A stretch of DNA of 45,558 nt from an uncultured Collinsella sp. (GTDB lineage: Bacteria > Actinomycetota > Coriobacteriia > Coriobacteriales > Coriobacteriaceae): assembly GCA_958415625.1 (NCBI GenBank), contig CATYZI010000015.1, positions 1-45,558 of the forward strand. Reading direction: 5' to 3'. Below the pieces are notes generated by a model. The model ran no database searches. It had not been told where the DNA came from and was given only the letters and a program-made list of their open reading frames with translations. The translations under genes were made by a program, and so were the position numbers. Positions 22,932 to 29,593 of this stretch are shown here, piece after piece; position 1 is the stretch's first letter; the number at the start of each line of letters is the position of its first letter.

Positions 22932-24416
22932 CTACAGGCAGACGCCGTCCTTCCAGATGCTGATCTCGTGACAGCCGCGGCGCTCGGCACTCGTAAGCTT
23001 GCCGCTCGCCGTCTCTAGCACCAGCTGGTACAGGTCGTGGGCAGCCTCGTCGAGCGTACGCTCGCCCGTGGCGACCACGCCGGCGTTAAAGTCCATCCAG
23101 TTGGCCTTGTGGTCGCACAGACGCTGGTTGGTGAACACCTTGAGTGTAGGCGCCGGTGCGCCAAACGGCGTGCCGCGGCCGGTCGAGAACAGGATTACGT
23201 GGCAGCCGGCAGCCGTCAGGGCCGTGGTGGATACCATGTCGTTACCCGGGCCGCACAGCATGTTCAGGCCATGCTTGGTAGCCTGACCGGCATACGGCAG
23301 TACGTCGACGATGGGGGCAGATCCGCCCTTTTGCACGCAGCCGCAGCTCTTGTCCTCGAGCGTGGTAATGCCGCCGTCCTTGTTGCCGGGGCTCGGGTTC
23401 TCATAGACGACCTCGCCGTGGCTGATAAAGTAGTCCTTAAAGCCGTTGAGCATGTCGGAGGCGGCATTGAAGACGTCCTGGCTCTCGCAACGATCGAGCA
23501 GAATGCTCTCCGCGCCAAACATCTCGGGCACCTCGGTGAGCACCGACGTGCCGCCGCGGGCGACGACCATATCGCTCACGCGACCGATCGTGGGGTTGGC
23601 GGTAATGCCCGAAAGACCGTCAGAGCCGCCGCACTTAAGGCCAATGACCAGCTCGGAGGCAGGAATGGGCTCACGCTTGGCCTGCTTGGCCAGGTCGGCA
23701 AGCTCGGACAGGATCTTGTGACCCTCGACCTGCTCGTCGGCTACATCCTGGCAGGCGAGGAATCGAACGCGCTCGCGATCGAAGTCACCGAGCTCGTCGA
23801 GTACCTGCTGGTGCGTGCAGTTTTCGCAACCGAGGGACAGGAACAGCACACCCGCAGCGTTTGCGTGACGCGAGAGCGCCACCAGCAGACGGCGCGTCTG
23901 GGCATGGTCGGCACCGGTCTGCGAGCAGCCAAAGGGATGCGGGAAGTAGTAAACGCCCTCCAGCGAGCCCTCGACCAGATCCTGAGCCTGATCGCACATG
24001 GCACGTGCGACCTCGTTGACGCAGCCGACCGTGGGGATGATCCACAGCTCGTTGCGCGTGGCGGCACGGCCGTCGGCGCGGCGGAAGCCCATAAAAGTCT
24101 CGGGCTCAACGGAATCCACGACCGGATGCGTGGGGTTGTAGGTGTACTCGACCTCACCCGAAAGGTTGGTCTTCACATTGTGCGTGTGGAGCCACTGACC
24201 GGGCTGGATATCGCTCGTCACGTGTCCGATGGGCAGGCCGTACTTGATGACGTCCTCCCCCGCGGCAATCGCGCGCACGGCCATCTTGTGGCCCTGCGGG
24301 ATATCCTCCACGGCCACGACCTCGCCCACACCGGGGACCGCGACGGCGGTGCCCTTGGCGAGCGGCGACAGCGCAACAATCACGTTATCGGCCGGATTGA
24401 TCTGGATAGTGTTCAT
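22932..24416 (-). CDS. uxaA: Altronate dehydratase
   Basis: A 494-residue altronate hydro-lyase converts D-altronate to KDG. The N-terminal SAF domain (about 1-95) begins with IQINPADNVIVAL. The larger catalytic part contains GCVNEVARAMCDQ, PFGCSQTGADHAQT, SLGCENCTHQQ and LKCGGSDGLSGITANP, where the Cys residues are candidates for the iron centre. The length matches the family. ATG at 24416 was chosen at the family N-terminus; AGGA lies upstream. It is the last gene of uxaC-uxaB-uxaA and is followed by a terminator. Confidence 0.93.
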   Translation of the reverse strand: MNTIQINPADNVIVALSPLAKGTAVAVPGVGEVVAVEDIPQGHKMAVRAIAAGEDVIKYGLPIGHVTSDIQPGQWLHTHNVKTNLSGEVEYTYNPTHPVVDSVEPETFMGFRRADGRAATRNELWIIPTVGCVNEVARAMCDQAQDLVEGSLEGVYYFPHPFGCSQTGADHAQTRRLLVALSRHANAAGVLFLSLGCENCTHQQVLDELGDFDRERVRFLACQDVADEQVEGHKILSELADLAKQAKREPIPASELVIGLKCGGSDGLSGITANPTIGRVSDMVVARGGTSVLTEVPEMFGAESILLDRCESQDVFNAASDMLNGFKDYFISHGEVVYENPSPGNKDGGITTLEDKSCGCVQKGGSAPIVDVLPYAGQATKHGLNMLCGPGNDMVSTTALTAAGCHVILFSTGRGTPFGAPAPTLKVFTNQRLCDHKANWMDFNAGVVATGERTLDEAAHDLYQLVLETASGKLTSAERRGCHEISIWKDGVCL

Positions 24417-24459
24417 TACAAAGAGTCCTAACCCTACAGGTTGAGCAACAATCGAGCGG

Positions 24460-24485
24460 CGCCCACCGGTTGGCCGGCGGGCGCA
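24460..24485 (-). terminator. Hairpin between uxaB and uxaA
   Basis: The 11-bp arms GCGCCCACCGG and CCGGCGGGCGC differ at one position around a 4-nt loop, 9 nt past the uxaB stop codon. There is no T run, so it more likely shapes mRNA processing than fully stops transcription. Confidence 0.4.
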
Positions 24486-24494
24486 CAAAAGGAT

Positions 24495-26009
24495 TTAGGC
24501 CTGGGCGTTGGCGAATGCCTGCTTGACGCCCTCGGCACGCACGATGGCGAGGGCGTTGACGACAAACTCCTCAAGGCCGGCGATCTGCGTCAGGTCCTCG
24601 CCCCACATCTGCTCGTTGGTGAGCACGTCGTGCACCAACTCGGCATCGTCGGCGCCGGCGTGGGCGGCGTAGAAATCGAGCACGAAGGCGTCGTCCTGAG
24701 CGGTGTACTCGGTGCCGTCGGCGCGACGCAGGTGCAGGCCGTCGCCCTCGCGGGCAACGAGCTCCTGCGTGTAGAACGCGATGAGCGTGGCCAGGCTCGT
24801 GGACAGGCACTTGGGCAGGTTACCGGTCTCGGCAACATAGTCCTTGAGCGTGGGCAGGTCGCGGGCACGCCACTTGGCAGTGGAGTTGAGGCAGATGGAG
24901 AGCAGCGCGTGGTCGATAAACGGGTTATCGAAACGGTTCTCGACGGCAGCGGCAAAGGCCTTGCAGTCCTCGACATCCAGGTCGGCGGCAAGCGTCGGGA
25001 TGACCTCGTCGTAGAGCATGGTGTTCATAAAGCCGCGGATAGTCTCATCGTGCATGCAGTCGCGCACGATGTCAAAGCCGGCAACCCAGGAACCCGGAAC
25101 AAAGGCAGTGTGGGCGCCGTTGAGGATGCGGACCTTGCGCTTCTTGTACGGGGTGACATCGGGGGTCACAAAGACGCCCGGCAGGCCGGCCTTCACGAAG
25201 GGCAGACGCTCCTTGAGCGACTCATCGCCCTGGATACCCCACATCTGGAAGGGCTCGCGCACGGCCAGGAAGGGATCCTCGTAGCCCAGGCGCTCAGCCA
25301 CGGCAGCGGCCTCCTTGGGGTCGCGGATACGGCCGGGGACGATAGTGTCGACGAGCGTGGTGCAGACGGTGCAGTCGTTGGCCATCCACTGCGCAAACTC
25401 GTCCTCCCAGCCCCAGTCGCTCACGTACTGGTTCATGATGCGCAGCAGCTCCTCGCCGTTGTGATCGATGAGCTCACAGGCGAGCACGATGACGCCCGGC
25501 TTGCCGGCGGCCCAGCGGGTGTGGAGCACCTGGGCAAGCTTGGCGGGGAAGCTCGCGGGCGGCATGTCGTCGGCCTTGCAGGACGGATCGTAGGCGATAC
25601 CGGCCTCGGTGGTGTTGGAGACGATAATCTCCAAATCGTCGGAGACGGCGACCTCCATCATGGCGCGGTAGTCGTCCTCGCGATACGGATTGAGGCAGCG
25701 GCTGCAGGCGCTGATCACACGGGACTCGTCGACCGTGTTGCCGCTCTCCTTGCCGCGCACCAGCACGGTGTACAGGTCATCCTGAGCGTTAATGCCGTCG
25801 GCAAAGCCAAAGGCACCGCTGATGGGCTGGACCATGACAACCTTGCCGTTCCAGCCGGTTGCCTCGTTGCCCATGTCAAAGAAGCGGTCGACGAAGGCGC
25901 GCAGGAAATTGCCCTCGCCAAACTGCAGAACCTTCTCGGGCGCGTCCTTGGGCAGCAGGTAGCCCTTGTAGCCGATCTTCTCGAGCGTCTCGTAGCTGAT
26001 GTTCTCCAT
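24495..26009 (-). CDS. uxaB: Tagaturonate reductase (altronate oxidoreductase)
   Basis: A 504-residue member of the mannitol dehydrogenase / UxaB family. It reduces D-tagaturonate to D-altronate with NADH. The N-terminal cofactor fold contains VLQFGEGNFLRAFVDRF. The C-terminal catalytic domain has KKRKVRILNGAHTAFVP, including the Lys-x3-Asn-x2-His-type residues of the polyol dehydrogenase family. The ATG at 26009 follows AAGGAGAG. It lies 97 nt after uxaC with a small terminator-like hairpin between them, and 79 nt before uxaA. Confidence 0.93.
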   Translation of the reverse strand: MENISYETLEKIGYKGYLLPKDAPEKVLQFGEGNFLRAFVDRFFDMGNEATGWNGKVVMVQPISGAFGFADGINAQDDLYTVLVRGKESGNTVDESRVISACSRCLNPYREDDYRAMMEVAVSDDLEIIVSNTTEAGIAYDPSCKADDMPPASFPAKLAQVLHTRWAAGKPGVIVLACELIDHNGEELLRIMNQYVSDWGWEDEFAQWMANDCTVCTTLVDTIVPGRIRDPKEAAAVAERLGYEDPFLAVREPFQMWGIQGDESLKERLPFVKAGLPGVFVTPDVTPYKKRKVRILNGAHTAFVPGSWVAGFDIVRDCMHDETIRGFMNTMLYDEVIPTLAADLDVEDCKAFAAAVENRFDNPFIDHALLSICLNSTAKWRARDLPTLKDYVAETGNLPKCLSTSLATLIAFYTQELVAREGDGLHLRRADGTEYTAQDDAFVLDFYAAHAGADDAELVHDVLTNEQMWGEDLTQIAGLEEFVVNALAIVRAEGVKQAFANAQA

Positions 26010-26050
26010 CGATGTCTCTCCTTAGATTGCTGTTAGCGTGCAGGCAAAAC

Positions 26051-26080
26051 GGGGGCGCCGCGTGTGGCAACGGCGCTCCC
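26051..26080 (-). terminator. Terminator-like hairpin between uxaC and uxaB
   Basis: On the minus strand GGGAGCGCCG pairs with CGGCGCCCCC (one mismatch, 10-nt loop) and is followed by GTTTTG. It probably causes partial termination so that uxaC is made in excess of uxaBA. Confidence 0.5.
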
Positions 26081-26105
26081 GAGTTCGGTGTGATTCGATG
26101 CGGGT

Positions 26106-27533
26106 TTAGGCCTCGACGGTATCCAGGTCAAAGCCAAAGTAGCGGACCGCGTTGTTGTAGCTAATGTCGCGCACGATGGCTCCCAGCAGCTCCATGTCGG
26201 CCGGATACTTGCCCTGCTCGACCCACTCGCCGATCACGCCGCACAGCACGCGACGGAAGTACTCATGACGCGGGTAGGACAGGAAGGAGCGGGAATCGGT
26301 AAGCATGCCCACAAAGTTGCCCAGCACGCCCTCGTTAGCCAGAGCCGTGAGCTGCTCGCGCATACCGATCTCGTTGTCGTTGAACCACCAGGCAGAGCCG
26401 TTCTGGATCTTACCGGCGGTCGGAGCCTCCTGGAAGCAGCCCATCACGGTATCGATCATGGTGTTGTCGATGGGGTTCAGGCTGTACAGAATGGTCTTGG
26501 GCAGACCCGTGGCCTCCTGGATGGAGTTGAGGAAATCGGCCAGCTGGTCGGACGGCGTGTAGTTGGAGATGCAGTCGTAACCGGTGTCGGGGCCGAGCTT
26601 GGCGAACATGGCACGGTTGTTGTCGCGCTTGCAGCCAAAGTGCAGCTGCATGGCCCAACCCAGGCGGACATACTCGCCGGCGACAAACTGCATAAAGGCG
26701 GTCTTGTACTTAAGGACCTCTTCCTCGGTGAGCGGCTCGGCGGCCAGGCCCTTAGCGAAGATGGCCTCGATCTCGTCGGCAGAAGCCGGGACATACATGA
26801 CGTAGTCGAGTGCGTGGTCGGAGGCGCGGCAGCCCAGCTCGTGGGCAACATCGTAGCGCTTGGAGATGGCGGCCTTCATGCCCTCGAAGTCGTTAACATC
26901 GACGCCGGCGACCTCGGAGAGGTGCCTGCAGTAGTCGGCGAACTCCTGGCCGCGCTCGATGCGCAGGGCGGCATCGGGACGCATGGCCGGGACGACCTGA
27001 ACGTCAAAACTGTCGTCGGCGGCAATCTTCTTGTGCCACTCAAAGCTGTCGGCGGGGTCGTCGGTAGTGCAGATCATGCGGACGTTGGACTGCTTGATCA
27101 GGTTGCGGCAGGTGAAGCTGGCCTCGGCGAGCTTAGCGTTGGCGAGGTCCCAGACCTCCTGGGCGGTATTGCCGTTGAGGACGCCCTCGTAGCCAAAGAA
27201 ACGCTTGAGCTCCAGGTGGCTCCACTCAAAGACGGGGTTGCCCACGCAACGACCCAGGGTCTCGGCCCACTTCTGGAACTTCTCGCGAGCAGGGGCATCG
27301 CCGGTGATGAAGCGCTCGTCAACGCCGTTGGCGCGCATCAGACGCCACTTGTAGTGGTCGCCGCCCAGCCAAACCTCGGTGATGTTCTCAAAACGCTTGT
27401 CATCCCAGATCTCCTTGGGAGAGATGTGGCAGTGGTAGTCGACGATGGGCATGCCCTCGGCAAAGTTGTGGAACAGCTCCTCGCCGGTCTTGGTGCTTAG
27501 CAGGAAATCCTGATCGTCCATGAAGTTTTTCAT
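26106..27533 (-). CDS. uxaC: Glucuronate/galacturonate isomerase
   Basis: A 475-residue uronate isomerase of the amidohydrolase superfamily converts D-galacturonate to D-tagaturonate and D-glucuronate to D-fructuronate. The N-terminal metal-binding segment is PIVDYHCHISPKEI. WLGGDHYKWRLMRANG and the TTDDPADS motif are diagnostic of UxaC. LHFGCKRDNN follows, and TDSRSFLSYPRHEYFRR is at the C-terminus. The ATG at 27533 follows GAGGGG, giving the normal family length; the in-frame start at 27599 would fall inside an operator. It is the first gene of uxaCBA. Confidence 0.95.
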   Translation of the reverse strand: MKNFMDDQDFLLSTKTGEELFHNFAEGMPIVDYHCHISPKEIWDDKRFENITEVWLGGDHYKWRLMRANGVDERFITGDAPAREKFQKWAETLGRCVGNPVFEWSHLELKRFFGYEGVLNGNTAQEVWDLANAKLAEASFTCRNLIKQSNVRMICTTDDPADSFEWHKKIAADDSFDVQVVPAMRPDAALRIERGQEFADYCRHLSEVAGVDVNDFEGMKAAISKRYDVAHELGCRASDHALDYVMYVPASADEIEAIFAKGLAAEPLTEEEVLKYKTAFMQFVAGEYVRLGWAMQLHFGCKRDNNRAMFAKLGPDTGYDCISNYTPSDQLADFLNSIQEATGLPKTILYSLNPIDNTMIDTVMGCFQEAPTAGKIQNGSAWWFNDNEIGMREQLTALANEGVLGNFVGMLTDSRSFLSYPRHEYFRRVLCGVIGEWVEQGKYPADMELLGAIVRDISYNNAVRYFGFDLDTVEA

Positions 27534-27587
27534 CAAACAACCCCTCTGTTGGCGGAGCGGGCGCACGATGCGCTCGTTATCCTCTAG

Positions 27588-27680
27588 GTGAACGTTCACT
27601 ATACTAATTCATTGCGACTTAAAAGGTGAACGTTCACCTAACCACCATGGGGTGAACGGTCGATTTTGCCCGTTCAACGG
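27588..27680 (-). promoter_or_regulatory. Paired operators and upstream element of uxaCBA
   Basis: Two perfect GTGAACGTTCAC palindromes lie at 27588-27599 and 27626-27637, 38 bp apart. The nearer one starts 55 nt before the uxaC ATG. A third element at 27653-27680 has inverted half-sites TGAACGG and CCGTTCA separated by 10 nt. It matches the element before the transporter in sequence and in distance (15 nt here, 14 nt there). Confidence 0.7.
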
Positions 27681-27772
27681 TTACTGGAGCCGTGACTTGT
27701 ATGTATTGCGAATTGGCAAGCGTCCCCAAATACCGAACTTGAGCGCTTTGGCCAGGTGGGTCATGTTCCGCC

Positions 27773-27963
27773 GTGCATTTTTGGGAGTATTCAGCATCGG
27801 AGCGCACCGCGCACCGTCTTCGAAGCCCTATCTGATGCTCATATTGCGCCCAATCGGCATAAATAAGTGCCCCCGATGGCGAATTACGCCATCGGGGGCA
27901 CTTAAAACAGTCGTCCTAGCCTCTTTCGGGACACGCCATTGCTGAATACTCCAAAAAATGCAC
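27773..27963. mobile_element. MITE-like element with 24-bp terminal inverted repeats
   Basis: The 24-nt ends at 27773-27796 and 27940-27963 are complementary at 23 of 24 positions (core GGAGTATTCAGCA), enclosing 143 bp. No ORF of note is inside; the interior carries the LacI terminator hairpin. It lies in the 27534-27992 spacer between uxaC and the LacI gene. A non-autonomous insertion is a fair reading, but no target duplication was identified. Confidence 0.45.
27865..27903 (-). terminator. Terminator after the second LacI gene
   Basis: A perfect 17-bp stem (AAGTGCCCCCGATGGCG and complement) with a 5-nt loop, about 90 nt past the LacI stop codon, inside the MITE-like element. Confidence 0.65.
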
Positions 27964-27992
27964 GTCGCAAGAGGGGGTACCTGACTAAACGG

Positions 27993-29072
27993 CTAAATTC
28001 CCGCAAGCTCGCAGTAGCGGTCGACGTTGCTGGCAAACACCATCTCCACAGCACCCTTCTGCACGGGCTCCGCCGGAGTTTTACCCCACAGCAGATACTC
28101 GCCCAAGGTCTTGGCACCACGGTAGGCCAAGCTCACCGGGTCCTTATAGACGATATTGGTAAAAATGCCGCGGCGTAAGGCCAGGGCGCTCTCGGGGAAC
28201 AGGTCGTTGCCGATCACCATGACCTTGCCGGCCTTGCCGCTCGAAACAAGCGCGTCAGCAACCACTTCGGAACCAACGGCAAAAACGCTACAGATGAGCT
28301 CGGGAGCATCCGGCGCACTCAAGCGCTGCTCAAGCTCCCGCTCGAGCTGTTTGACTTGCGCATGGGCGCCGGCAAGGTCCTCAACTTGCCATGGAATATC
28401 GTGTTCGCGCAGGTAATTATGAAAGGCGCGGGCGGTCAGATAGTGCGAGTCGGTATAAGGGTCGCCCGCCAACAGGAGCACGCGGGCGTCAGCCCCAGAA
28501 GCGTGGACCAGGTTAGCCGCCTGCTCTGCCATAAGACTGCCTGCCGTGGAATAGTCCGCCAAACTGGCACCCAGGCGATCGAGGTGCGGGCGATCGCCGT
28601 CGACGAGCTCGATCGCCACGCCCGCCTCGGCAATCTGCCTCAAAAGCTCGGTCGCGCGGTCATCGCCCGGAACATAGGCAAGCAGACCGTCGATTTTCTC
28701 CCCTACCTGCAGGCGCTCATCAATCTGCTCGAGCGCATCGGCGTAGCCGCCCACGCCAAATTCAACGCGCTCAACCGTAATACCCCGGTCGATGACCTCC
28801 TGCTCAAAGCGGTTGCAGCCTTCCCACAGGTAACGGAAAAAGTACGCTCCCTCGCGCGATGCGCGGGGCAGGCAAAACACCAGGTTGATATCCTTGCGGC
28901 GCAGGCTCGAGGCACTTGTGTTGCGATGGTAGCCCATGGCCTCGGCCTTGGCATTCACCTTGGAGCGCACGGATTCGCTCACGCCAGCCTTACCCGTCAG
29001 GGCCTTGTGCACGGTATTGATGGAAACGCCAAGCTCGGCGGCTATGTCCTTCATGGTTACGCGAGCGCTCAT
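27993..29072 (-). CDS. LacI-family regulator, candidate master repressor of the pectin regulon
   Basis: This 359-residue LacI/GalR-family protein has an N-terminal helix-turn-helix (VTMKDIAAELGVSINTVHKAL), a hinge (NTSASSLRRKD) and a sugar-binding domain containing EGAYFFRYLWEGC and VIGNDLFPES. The recognition helix differs from that of the KdgR-like protein at 3983-5005, so it should bind a different site. It lies beside uxaCBA, whose promoter has two perfect TGAACGTTCA palindromes with the central CG typical of LacI operators. I infer that it binds these sites and responds to galacturonate or an oligomer. The ATG at 29072 follows CGGAG. No operator copy is seen in its own promoter. Confidence 0.8.
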   Translation of the reverse strand: MSARVTMKDIAAELGVSINTVHKALTGKAGVSESVRSKVNAKAEAMGYHRNTSASSLRRKDINLVFCLPRASREGAYFFRYLWEGCNRFEQEVIDRGITVERVEFGVGGYADALEQIDERLQVGEKIDGLLAYVPGDDRATELLRQIAEAGVAIELVDGDRPHLDRLGASLADYSTAGSLMAEQAANLVHASGADARVLLLAGDPYTDSHYLTARAFHNYLREHDIPWQVEDLAGAHAQVKQLERELEQRLSAPDAPELICSVFAVGSEVVADALVSSGKAGKVMVIGNDLFPESALALRRGIFTNIVYKDPVSLAYRGAKTLGEYLLWGKTPAEPVQKGAVEMVFASNVDRYCELAGI

Positions 29073-29171
29073 GGGGTTACTCCGTTATAGATAAGTTGCC
29101 AATTAACAGTACAGGTAACGATACCCCAAAATCACTCTTCAACTCGCCGCGCTCGCCGCCAAATGTGCAAA

Positions 29172-29201
29172 GCGCCCCGCGAACGGATGCTCGCAGGGCG
29201 C
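29172..29201 (-). terminator. Terminator of the feo operon
   Basis: On the minus strand GCGCCCTGCGA pairs with TCGCGGGGCGC with one wobble, followed by TTTG. It is 17 nt past the stop codon of the small Cys-rich gene. Confidence 0.6.
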
Positions 29202-29217
29202 CTGGATGCCTGGATCT

Positions 29218-29418
29218 TTATTTGATACCGCGGCCCAAGTCTTCGGCGATTTTGTCTACGCCCTTAAGTGCGGCGCAGGTCTTTTTGTTGGAGCAATGTC
29301 CCGTGCAAACGCCACCCTGAGCGCAGTCGGCGCAAGTGCCCTTGCGGTAGATGCGCACGCATACCGCGACAAACGCAATACCGATAACAGCCAGTACAAC
29401 AATATCGATAGGTGCCAT
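29218..29418 (-). CDS. FeoB-associated Cys-rich membrane protein
   Basis: A 66-residue protein with one N-terminal transmembrane helix (about residues 5-23) and a Cys-rich tail (CADC, GVCTGHC, KKTC). This layout is typical of the small proteins encoded next to FeoB in Gram-positive bacteria, sometimes compared with FeoC. They are thought to assist ferrous iron passage or bind a metal cluster; the function is not established. It follows feoB by 175 nt with a terminator in between, so it may have its own promoter. The ATG at 29418 has AGGAGG a few nucleotides upstream. Confidence 0.8.
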   Translation of the reverse strand: MAPIDIVVLAVIGIAFVAVCVRIYRKGTCADCAQGGVCTGHCSNKKTCAALKGVDKIAEDLGRGIK

Positions 29419-29535
29419 AGCAAGCCTCCTCTAGTTAACCATCGCTTACTTTACCCCATTCTCCACATATCAAAAAGGGACAGGTTTATTTTGGTCGGTT
29501 TTATCTGCGGAAACGCCACATCTCCCCCACCAAAA

Positions 29536-29564
29536 AGCCCGAATGTCGCTAGGACACTCGGGCT
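29536..29564 (-). terminator. Intrinsic terminator after feoB
   Basis: On the minus strand AGCCCGAGTGTC pairs with GACATTCGGGCT (one mismatch, 5-nt loop) followed by TTTTT, 29 nt past the feoB stop codon. Confidence 0.8.
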
Positions 29565-29593
29565 CGTGGAAAGGGGCTGATCCTTATTCGGAC

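Noticed and set aside
27652..27945. A 97-codon plus-strand frame between uxaC and the LacI gene
   Set aside because: It runs through the operator element, the inverted-repeat element and its terminator hairpin. Composition and position argue against coding.
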